A stretch of 64,000 nt of DNA, taken from the NCBI GenBank assembly GCA_019747905.1, contig JAIEQG010000038.1, positions 1-64,000 on the forward strand, in the 5' to 3' direction. Both the position numbers and the translations under genes were made by a program. Shown here piece by piece: positions 9,097-16,543 of the stretch; the stretch's first letter is position 1, and the number at the start of each line of letters is the position of its first letter. This stretch comes from Burkholderiales bacterium. Lineage in GTDB: Bacteria; Pseudomonadota; Gammaproteobacteria; Burkholderiales; Ga0077523. The notes under the pieces were generated by a model that saw only the letters and a program-made list of their open reading frames with translations, ran no database searches and was not told the DNA's origin.

Positions 9097-11244
9097 ATGA
9101 GCTCCGAACTACACAGCCCCTCCTGGTACCGTGTCGCTGCGCTCAAGCCGCGGCTGAAGACGCATGCCGAAGTGCACCGCCACCACTACCGCGGGCAGCT
9201 CTGGTACGTGCTGCAGGATCGCGCGTCGCGCCGCATGTATCGCTTCAACCCGGCCGCATGGCAGTTGATCGGGCTGCTGGACGGCGAACGCACCGTTCAG
9301 GAAGCCTGGGATCTCGCCTGCCACCGGCTCGGCGATGACGCACCGACCCAGGAAGAATCGATTCGTCTGCTCGGTCAGCTCCACGGGTCCGATCTGCTGC
9401 AGAGCGATCTTCCGCCCGACGTCGACGAACTGCTGCGCCGCTACGGCAAGCAGCAGAAGGGCAAGTGGTGGCGCAACTTCAAGAACCCGATGTCGATCAA
9501 GCTGCCGTTGATCGACCCCGATCGGATTCTGCGCGCCACCTACGCGTTGTATGCACCGCTCTTCTCGCGGTGGGGGTTCTTCGTGTGGCTCGCACTGGTC
9601 GGGGCTGCGTGCGTCGCCGCGGCCTTTGCCTGGCATGACCTTACCGAGAACCTGTCGGACCGCGTGCTGGCACCTGGCAACCTGCTCACCATGTTCCTGC
9701 TGTTCCCGATCGTGAAGACAGTGCACGAGTTCGGCCATGCGTGCGCGGTGCGCGCCCGGGGCGGCGAAGTGCACGAGATGGGCGTCATGTTCCTCGTGTT
9801 CCTGCCGGTACCCTACGTCGACGCTTCGGCCTCGTCGGCCTTCCGCAGCAAGTGGGAACGGTTCGTCGTCGGCGGCGCCGGCATGATGGCGGAACTGGCA
9901 TTGGCGGCGATCGCTATGTTCGTCTGGCTCAATGTCGAGCCGGGACTGGTGCGTGCGATCGCCTTCAACGTGATGCTGATCGCCGGCATCTCCACGGTAC
10001 TGTTCAACGGCAATCCGCTGCTGCGCTACGACGGCTACTACATGCTGGCCGATCTGATCGAGATTCCCAACCTCGGACCGCGGGGAAACAAGTACGTGCT
10101 CTACCTCATCAACCGGTACGCTTTCGGTGTTCGCGAACTGCATGCACCGGAGGCGACCGACGGCGAAAAGCGCTGGTTCGTCGGCTACACCATCGCGGCA
10201 ACGGTCTATCGCCTCTTCATCACGTTCGCGATCATCCTGTTCATCGCCGGCGAGTATTTCGTGATCGGCGTCTTGCTCGCCATCTGGGCCGGCTTCTCGT
10301 CGATCGTCCTGCCGATCGGCAAGGGCATCGCGCACCTCACGTCGGGCAAGACCCTGCGGCGGCGGCGGCAGCGTGCCTGGGCAGTGGCCGGAACGACGAC
10401 GGTCGTCCTGCTGGGAGCTTTCCTCTTCGTGCCGTTTCCGGTTTGGACTCGCACCGAAGGCGTGCTGTGGGTGCCGGAGCAATCGGTCGTGCGCGCCGGT
10501 GCCGACGGCTTCGTCACGCGTATTGCCACTGTTCCGGGCACCAGCGTGGACGCCGGCGTCACGCTGATCGAGATCGAGGATCCGCTCCTGGCGCCCCAGG
10601 AGCGGCTGCTCGAAGCGCGGCTGGAAGAACTCGATTTCAAGCAACGCGCGCTGCAGTTGGATGCGCGCGTGCAGGCCGGCATGACACGGGACGAGATCGC
10701 CTACACGGAAAAGGAACTCAAGCGCGTACGCGAGCGGCTGGCCGGGCTCACCGTCACGGCACCGTCCGCAGGTCGCTTCGTGCTGGCGAACCCCAGCGAC
10801 ATGCCGCTGAGGTTCGTGCGTCGCGGCGAGCAACTGGGTTTCGTGGCGCCGCCGTCGGAGCGCATCGTGCGCGTGATCGTGCGGCAGGACGACGTCGACT
10901 ACGTGCGCAGCCACACTCGGTCGATCGAAGTGAAGCTCACCGAGCGTGTCGCCGAGACTCTGACCGCGTCGGTGATCCGGGAAGTGCCGGCGGCTTCGGG
11001 TGAACTGCCGAGCCTTGCGTTGTCGGACCGCGGCGGCGGGTCGATCCCGCTCGATCCGCGCAAGACCGACAGGCCGCTCGCGCTCGAGCCGGTGTTCCAC
11101 TTCGAGTTGCGGCTGCCGCCCAACACTGCCGACCTGCACATCGGCGGGCGTGTGTTCGTCCGCTTCGATCACGATGCCGAGCCGCTCGCGGCACAGACCT
11201 TTCGATCGGTGCGGCGCCTCTTCCTGAAGCGGTTCAGTGTCTAG
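9097..11244 (+). CDS. PqqD-like / M50 metalloprotease / adaptor fusion protein
   Basis: Protein of 715 residues. Residues about 20-110 resemble a PqqD-like winged helix, the fold used as peptide-recognition element in RiPP pathways. A multi-helix membrane region carries the zinc motif HEFGH at 210-214 and the second site-2-protease motif NGNPLLRYDG at 304-313, both intact. After the last helices (about 430-450) a periplasmic HlyD-like lipoyl/coiled-coil/barrel region runs to the end. It belongs with 'putative peptide zinc metalloproteases' of the M50 family. The stop overlaps the start of the SecA-like gene by 8 bases, so the two are probably co-translated. Confidence 0.85.
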   Translation: MSSELHSPSWYRVAALKPRLKTHAEVHRHHYRGQLWYVLQDRASRRMYRFNPAAWQLIGLLDGERTVQEAWDLACHRLGDDAPTQEESIRLLGQLHGSDLLQSDLPPDVDELLRRYGKQQKGKWWRNFKNPMSIKLPLIDPDRILRATYALYAPLFSRWGFFVWLALVGAACVAAAFAWHDLTENLSDRVLAPGNLLTMFLLFPIVKTVHEFGHACAVRARGGEVHEMGVMFLVFLPVPYVDASASSAFRSKWERFVVGGAGMMAELALAAIAMFVWLNVEPGLVRAIAFNVMLIAGISTVLFNGNPLLRYDGYYMLADLIEIPNLGPRGNKYVLYLINRYAFGVRELHAPEATDGEKRWFVGYTIAATVYRLFITFAIILFIAGEYFVIGVLLAIWAGFSSIVLPIGKGIAHLTSGKTLRRRRQRAWAVAGTTTVVLLGAFLFVPFPVWTRTEGVLWVPEQSVVRAGADGFVTRIATVPGTSVDAGVTLIEIEDPLLAPQERLLEARLEELDFKQRALQLDARVQAGMTRDEIAYTEKELKRVRERLAGLTVTAPSAGRFVLANPSDMPLRFVRRGEQLGFVAPPSERIVRVIVRQDDVDYVRSHTRSIEVKLTERVAETLTASVIREVPAASGELPSLALSDRGGGSIPLDPRKTDRPLALEPVFHFELRLPPNTADLHIGGRVFVRFDHDAEPLAAQTFRSVRRLFLKRFSV

Positions 11245-13201
11245 TCTTACCCAGATCCTCGGTCACGGCTTCTATCCGGAGAAGCTCGAACCACGCGAGA
11301 ACTGGCTGGAACGCACGGCACGCCGCCCCGCGCTTTGGCTCGAGCGGATGCAGTCGATGCGCAAGGGCCGCTTCGATGCCTTCATCGCCGCCGTCAACGC
11401 GGCGGGGCCGCAATACGACGAGCTCGCGCTCGAAGCGTTGCGGGCGCGGGCCATGCAGCTGCGGCCGCAACTGAGACGCGATGGGTTCATCGATCCCCTG
11501 GTGGTGCAGGCGTTCGCCATCGTGCGCGCTGCCGCCCGGCACACGCTCGGTGTCCGCCACTACGATGTGCAGCTGGCAGGCGGCTGGATCCTCCTGTCGG
11601 GCCGCGTCGCCGAGATGGAAACAGGTGAAGGCAAGACGCTGACCGCCACTCTGGCCGCCGCGACCGCTGCGCTCGGTGGCTGGCCTACGCACGTAGTGAC
11701 CGTGAACGACTACCTCGCCGCACGCGACGCCGAGGAGATGGGGCCGCTGTACCGCTCGCTCGGCCTCACCGTCGGCTGCGTCACCCAGGATGTCGCCCTG
11801 CCCGATCGACCCGCCCAATACCGAAACGACATCACGTATTGCACCAACAAGGACGTCACTTTCGACTACCTGCGCGATCGCATGAAGCTGAAAGGGCGGC
11901 CGCGCGCATTGCGCTACGCGGTCGACAAGGTCACGGGTGCCGGCGGCGACAGCGATCTCACCTTGCGCGGATTGTCTTTCGCGATCGTCGACGAGGTCGA
12001 CAGCGTTCTGGTGGACGAAGCGCGCACGCCGCTCATCATTTCCGGCGACACCGGTGATTCGGGCCTCGAGCGCCTGTACCGCGAAGCGCTCGGCCTCGCA
12101 GGGCAACTCGTGCGTGACGAGGATTTCGTGCTCGAGCATCACCAGACCAGCATCCGTATCACCGATGCCGGCAAACAGCGATTGAAGGAGCTTGCCGCCA
12201 ACATGCGTGGCTTGTGGACCGGCCCCAACCGGCGCGAGGAACTGGTGAAGCAGGCGCTGTCGGCAACCCACCAGTACCAGCGCGACAAGCACTACCTGGT
12301 GGAAGAGGGCAAGGTGGTGATCGTGGACGAGTACACCGGCCGCACCATGGCGGACCGCTCATGGGAGCGCGGACTGCATCAGTTGATCGAGGTGAAGGAG
12401 GGCTGCGAGCTCACCGGCCAGCGCGAGACCCTGGCGCGCATCTCCTACCAGCGCTTCTTCCGGCGCTATCTCCGATTGTCCGGCATGACCGGCACGGCGA
12501 AGGAGATCTCGGCCGAACTGTGGGCCGTGTATCGCCTCAAGGTGACGCGCGTGCCGACCCGCAAGCCCGTGCTGCGCACGATCGCGCCACCGGTGCTGCT
12601 GCCGACGCTGGAAGCGAAATACGCTGCGGCGCTTGAATCGATCCGCCGCGAGCACGAGCGGGGTCGGCCGGTTCTGGTGGGCACCCGCACCGTGGAAGGA
12701 TCGGAGCGCGTTGCTGCGCTGCTGACCGCAGCCGGACTGGCGCATCGTGTGCTCAACGCGCGACAGGACAAGGAGGAAGCGGAGATCGTCGCCGACGCCG
12801 GACAACCCGGTCGCATCACCGTGGCGACCAACATGGCGGGTCGCGGTACCGACATCAAGTTGAGCCCCGAGTCGCTCGCGGCCGGCGGCCTGCACGTGGT
12901 CACGACCGAGATGAACGAAGCGGGCCGTATCGACCGCCAGCTTTTCGGCCGCTGCGCGCGGCAGGGCGACCCCGGGAGCTGCGAGGTGTTCGTGAGCCTC
13001 GAGGACGAACTGATCCAGCGCTACGGCAGCTTCTTCCACAAGCTGCTCGGGCGCGCGCTGTCGGATGCGAATGCCGGACGGCTGCTCTTCAGCCTCGCGC
13101 AGAAGCGCGCCGAGCAGGTCCACTACATGATGCGCAAGGAAGTGCTCGAGATGGACGACTACCTCGGGGATCTACTGGCGTTTGCGGGAAGGGCGGAGTG
13201 A
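11237..13201 (+). CDS. Short SecA-like translocase ATPase
   Basis: 654 residues against about 900 for housekeeping SecA. Walker A METGEGKT lies at 127-134, Walker B IVDEVDSVLVDEART at 250-264, the preprotein-binding region and LSGMTGTA in the middle, and motif NMAGRGTDIKLS at about 532. Both nucleotide-binding halves are therefore complete. It ends soon after the start of the helical scaffold (RKEVLEMDDYL), so most of the helical wing and the cysteine zinc tail are absent. The GTG start overlaps the M50 gene by 8 bases. It is probably an accessory motor for the neighbouring membrane proteins, not the housekeeping SecA (inference). Confidence 0.88.
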   Translation: MSSLTQILGHGFYPEKLEPRENWLERTARRPALWLERMQSMRKGRFDAFIAAVNAAGPQYDELALEALRARAMQLRPQLRRDGFIDPLVVQAFAIVRAAARHTLGVRHYDVQLAGGWILLSGRVAEMETGEGKTLTATLAAATAALGGWPTHVVTVNDYLAARDAEEMGPLYRSLGLTVGCVTQDVALPDRPAQYRNDITYCTNKDVTFDYLRDRMKLKGRPRALRYAVDKVTGAGGDSDLTLRGLSFAIVDEVDSVLVDEARTPLIISGDTGDSGLERLYREALGLAGQLVRDEDFVLEHHQTSIRITDAGKQRLKELAANMRGLWTGPNRREELVKQALSATHQYQRDKHYLVEEGKVVIVDEYTGRTMADRSWERGLHQLIEVKEGCELTGQRETLARISYQRFFRRYLRLSGMTGTAKEISAELWAVYRLKVTRVPTRKPVLRTIAPPVLLPTLEAKYAAALESIRREHERGRPVLVGTRTVEGSERVAALLTAAGLAHRVLNARQDKEEAEIVADAGQPGRITVATNMAGRGTDIKLSPESLAAGGLHVVTTEMNEAGRIDRQLFGRCARQGDPGSCEVFVSLEDELIQRYGSFFHKLLGRALSDANAGRLLFSLAQKRAEQVHYMMRKEVLEMDDYLGDLLAFAGRAE

Positions 13202-13222
13202 TCTGGGGGGCGAGGGAACACC

Positions 13223-13296
13223 AGGGACTAGGGGCTAGGTAACATCGGGAGTCTCGGCATCCAACCCTAGTCCCTAGTCCCTAGTCCCTAGCCCCT
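13223..13296. repeat. CCCTAGT 7-bp tandem repeat with inverted partner
   Basis: Four adjacent CCCTAGT-like units at about 13265-13293 face a shorter inverted stretch (AGGGACTAGGGGCTAGG) at 13223-13239, so the stretch can fold back on itself. It lies between the convergent SecA-like gene and the exported-protein gene, where a bidirectional terminator would be expected. Confidence 0.8.
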
Positions 13297-13302
13297 CATC
13301 AT

Positions 13303-13785
13303 TCACATATCGTGCTGCTGCGCCTTCGGCTGTGTAGGTGGCGGTGGCCCCGGCGGAACGACGGAGCCCGGTGCCGCAGGATTGGCTGGCGCGGGCACTG
13401 GCGCCGCGCCGCGCGCCGCGCGGATCACCATCTGCACCTTTCGTTCTTCGGTCCCCTTGGTGTTGTCGAACACCACGTAGTAGTTGCCCGACTCCGGCAT
13501 GACGAGTGCGAAGGAGAGGCGGCGCTCGACCGGTGCGGTGAACACCGGTTCCTCCGGATTGGGATAGCGCTTGAAGTCGCTTTCAGTGAGAAACGTCACC
13601 ACGACGCGGCCGGTGGCCTGGACGGCAACGGCGATCTGCGCGTCCTTCGGCAGGTTGCGCAAACGCAGCGTCTTGTGCGTGCCGGCAGGGACGGTGGCAG
13701 TCAGTGCCGCCTGATTCTGTTGCGCAGCCACGGGCGCAACTGCTGTCGCTGCGAACAGCGCGACGGTCAGCAACACCGACCGCAT
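13303..13785 (-). CDS. Exported protein of unknown function, proline-rich tail
   Basis: Protein of 160 residues starting MRSVLLTVALFAATAVAPVAAQ, a clean signal peptide with cleavage near AQQ. The middle (about 30-125) looks beta-rich, with alternating hydrophobic strands such as GNYYVVFDNTKG, and the last 30 residues are Pro/Ala-rich. I do not recognise a family. ATG 13785 overlaps the stop of the upstream adaptor gene (TGATG), so the two are translationally coupled. That coupling and the closeness to the M50/SecA-like genes suggest a periplasmic part of the same system. Confidence 0.75.
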   Translation of the reverse strand: MRSVLLTVALFAATAVAPVAAQQNQAALTATVPAGTHKTLRLRNLPKDAQIAVAVQATGRVVVTFLTESDFKRYPNPEEPVFTAPVERRLSFALVMPESGNYYVVFDNTKGTEERKVQMVIRAARGAAPVPAPANPAAPGSVVPPGPPPPTQPKAQQHDM

Positions 13786-14606
13786 CACTTCGGGAATTTC
13801 ACGCGACACTTCGCGCCTGCCGGGATCTGCTGGTTGGCGTTGGGCAATTCGAGGCGCACGCCGAACGTACCACTGGCTGCATCGATGACGCGATCCACGA
13901 GAACGACCACCGCGGTGTATTCGCCGCCGGGCGCTTCGGGCGCGACCTTGGCGCGGGCGCCGACCTTTATCCTGCCGTAGAGGTTCGCCGGGAGGATCAC
14001 TTCGACGTTGAGAGGGTCCACCTCGGCGAGCTTCAGGATCGGGTTCTTGACGTTGGCGGTGGCGAACTCGCCGCTCGACAGGTAGCGCTCGATCACGACG
14101 CCGTTGAACGGGCTGCGGATGGTGCGCAGCTTGACCACTTCCTCGGCCCGTTGCATCTCGAGTTCGTTCAGCTTCTGGTTCTCGCGCGCTTCCTTCAGCT
14201 CCGATTCCGCCAGTTCGCGCTGGGTGCGTGCTTCGTCCAGCGCGCCGGCCGAGACGAACTTCTGCTTGTAGAGCTCTATGGCGCGCTGCTCCTTCTTGAC
14301 GGCGAAGTCGAGCCGGGAGGCAGAGGCCTCGAGCGGCCCCTTCATTGTCGCCTTGGAGCGGGCCAGCGCAAGTGCCGCCCGTTCCGGACCGGATTCGAGA
14401 GTCACGACCACCTGGCCCTTGCGGACAAAGTCGCCACGGCGGACGTGGACCTGCTCGATCAAGCCTTCGATCGGGCTGCGGATCTCGGCGGTGGTGCGGG
14501 CCTCGACGAGGCAGTCGTATTCATCCGCCAGTTCGGCGGCGCCGGCACTCGCACTCGAGGCGAGAACCATCGCCAGCACCGTCAGAGCAATTCGTTGAGC
14601 ATTCAT
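13785..14606 (-). CDS. Periplasmic adaptor (HlyD/RND membrane-fusion family)
   Basis: Protein of 273 residues with a cleavable signal peptide (MNAQRIALTVLAMVLASSASA). It has the usual adaptor order: a lipoyl half-motif (IRSPIEGLIEQVHVRRGDFV), a coiled coil of about 80 residues rich in Glu/Lys/Leu, the second half-motif (TIRSPFNGVVIERYLSSGEF) and a beta-barrel. It is short for an RND adaptor and lacks a long membrane-proximal domain. ATG 14606 is chosen over 14636 because the signal peptide starts there. No RND pump or outer-membrane factor is adjacent; the likely partners are the convergent export genes. Confidence 0.85.
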   Translation of the reverse strand: MNAQRIALTVLAMVLASSASAGAAELADEYDCLVEARTTAEIRSPIEGLIEQVHVRRGDFVRKGQVVVTLESGPERAALALARSKATMKGPLEASASRLDFAVKKEQRAIELYKQKFVSAGALDEARTQRELAESELKEARENQKLNELEMQRAEEVVKLRTIRSPFNGVVIERYLSSGEFATANVKNPILKLAEVDPLNVEVILPANLYGRIKVGARAKVAPEAPGGEYTAVVVLVDRVIDAASGTFGVRLELPNANQQIPAGAKCRVKFPK

Positions 14607-14893
14607 ACGGCAGGGTACCAAGTGAGGCCGGCGCATTCTGGCGAGCCCGAAATCGATTGTAAAGGCACGGAAATAAAAAGTTTTTCGAAATCCGGTGACA
14701 CCGCGGAGCGATCCGAGGAAACGCGGCGGCGCATCCCCGGGTCTGCAAGCAAGTATCGTCGTCGGTCGGTGTGCCGCACGCCCAAGGGGTTCCCCTGGCC
14801 GCCCGTTCGACCCCGAAACGCTGCCGGTTCCGTTTCATCCTGCAACAACCCGGAACTGCGCTCCGGTCCTGGCGTTCGCTACACTCTCGCGCC

Positions 14894-15472
14894 ATGACGG
14901 ACGCGGATCCGACCGACGAGGCGCTGATGCTGCGTTATCGCGACGACGGCGATGCCGGGGCGTTCGCGATTCTCTACGAACGCCACCGCGGCGGGCTGTA
15001 CCGCTTCTGCCTGCGCATGGGCCGGGATGCGGCACGGGCCGAGGAGGTGTTTCAGGATGCCTGGATGAATCTCATCAACGCGCGCGAACGCTATCGCGTC
15101 GAAGCGCGCTTCAAGACGTTTCTTTATCAGATTGCGCACAATCGCATGATCGACCTGCTGCGCCGCGACGGCGCCGGCACCGTTTCCCTCGACGACGAAG
15201 CCGGCGAAGCCATCGCGGCGAGCCTGGCGGCACCGGTGCGCGAGCAGCCGGAGGCAGCCGTGGCGATGAAGCGCCGGCTCGAGCGCGTGGCCGATGCCGT
15301 CGAGCGCCTGCCGGCCGCGCAGCGTGAGGCTTTCCTGCTGCACGAGGAGGGTGAACTCACTCTGGAGGAGATCGCCGAGTTGACGGGTGTCGGGCGAGAG
15401 ACGGCCAAGAGTCGCTTGCGCTACGCGCTCGTTCGCCTGCGTGCGGACCTTGCCGGGGAAGCGGAGCCGTGA
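14894..15472 (+). CDS. ECF-type RNA polymerase sigma factor
   Basis: 192 residues. Region 2 carries AFAILYERHRGGLYRFCLRMG and the promoter-melting part EEVFQDAWMNLINARERY; region 4 carries RLPAAQREAFLLHEEGELTLEEIAELTGVGRETAKSRLRYAL. These are the two domains of group 4 sigma factors. ATG 14894 fits the conserved N-terminus (DEALMLRYRDDGDAGAF), so the track start at 14771 is an artefact. Its stop overlaps the GTG of the next gene (GTGA), the usual arrangement of a sigma factor with its anti-sigma factor. The regulon is unknown. Confidence 0.92.
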   Translation: MTDADPTDEALMLRYRDDGDAGAFAILYERHRGGLYRFCLRMGRDAARAEEVFQDAWMNLINARERYRVEARFKTFLYQIAHNRMIDLLRRDGAGTVSLDDEAGEAIAASLAAPVREQPEAAVAMKRRLERVADAVERLPAAQREAFLLHEEGELTLEEIAELTGVGRETAKSRLRYALVRLRADLAGEAEP

Positions 15473-16479
15473 CGACCGATTCGGACCGCGAACTCGCCGA
15501 ACTGCTGGCGGATACGGCTGCCGTGCGGCAACGGCTGCGTGCCGAGTCCGCGGCTGAGGAGCCGCCGCCGCACGTCGACGCGGCGATTCTCGCTGCCGCG
15601 CGGCGCGCGGTCGATGCTCGACCGACGCTGGTCGGCCGGTCGCCGTGGCGGCGCTGGCAGGTGCCGCTCGCCGCGGCCGCGGTACTCGTAGTGGCTACCA
15701 GTCTTTCGCTGATGGTGGACCGGCGCAGCGAGCCCGGTTTGCCGAAGCCATCGCAGGAAAGCGGCCCCGACGCGTCGTCACCGGGCGTGCAGGCCGAACT
15801 AAGGATGCGTCCACTTCCAGCCGAGGAAGCAGCCACCACCCGGCGGCCCGACAGGCAGGCGCGGGCACTGGAACCGGCAAGCAAGCGTTCGGACGACGCC
15901 AAGACGGCCAAAGACCAGGCGGCGTCTATGGACCTCCAGGGCAAGGCAAAGACGGAGCAACTCGCCGATCGGCTGGAGTCGCCGGCGTCGGTGGCGCGCG
16001 GACCGGGGCCCGCGCCAGCGCCGGTTGCCGATGCCAAGGAAGCCAAGGCGGAGTTTCAGAATCAGGTACTTGCGCCTGCGGATCCCGCAGCCGCCCCGCC
16101 GGTACCGGCGGAGCAGGAGTTGCGGCAAGCGCAGGAATCCACGGCGAGGGCGCGCGAGCACGACGCCGTCGGTGGGATGGATTCCCGCGCCCCGGCTGCG
16201 CCGGCCGCTTCTGCGCCCGCCAGGGCTGCGGCGCCGTCGACCCTGGCCAAGCGTCGGTCGAATCTGAGCAGTGAGGAAGTACTCCGGTTCGCCGAGCGGG
16301 AGCCCGAGCGGGTGCTGGCGGCCATCCGCGAGGAATGGGAGCAAGGCCGCCGCGAGTCAGCACGCGCGATGCTCGCGGAATTCCTGCAAAAACAACCTGG
16401 TTACCCTCTGCCGCCGGACTTTCCTGTGCCTCGACCCGCAGGGGAGCCGCTTAAAGAAAGACCGCTGGAGGGCCGTTAA
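15469..16479 (+). CDS. Probable membrane anti-sigma factor, Ala/Pro-rich
   Basis: 336 residues from a GTG that overlaps the sigma-factor stop. A cytoplasmic part of about 63 residues (DRELAELLADTAAVRQRL...) precedes one membrane helix (VPLAAAAVLVVATSLSLMV). A long low-complexity Ala/Pro/Glu stretch of about 180 residues leads to a conserved-looking C-terminal piece (EEVLRFAEREPERVLAAIREEW). The position and topology argue for an anti-sigma factor, although I do not see a clear zinc-binding anti-sigma motif. The periplasmic end probably senses the signal. Confidence 0.7.
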   Translation: MTTDSDRELAELLADTAAVRQRLRAESAAEEPPPHVDAAILAAARRAVDARPTLVGRSPWRRWQVPLAAAAVLVVATSLSLMVDRRSEPGLPKPSQESGPDASSPGVQAELRMRPLPAEEAATTRRPDRQARALEPASKRSDDAKTAKDQAASMDLQGKAKTEQLADRLESPASVARGPGPAPAPVADAKEAKAEFQNQVLAPADPAAAPPVPAEQELRQAQESTARAREHDAVGGMDSRAPAAPAASAPARAAAPSTLAKRRSNLSSEEVLRFAEREPERVLAAIREEWEQGRRESARAMLAEFLQKQPGYPLPPDFPVPRPAGEPLKERPLEGR

Positions 16480-16543
16480 CCGAGGTATCGATTTTCCCAG
16501 AGGTTAGCGCCAGGTCGGGTGCATTGCCCGCGACGGTTTTGCC

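Noticed and set aside
11237-13201. Housekeeping secA
   Set aside because: Too short, lacks the zinc tail, and sits in an export locus away from cell-division genes.
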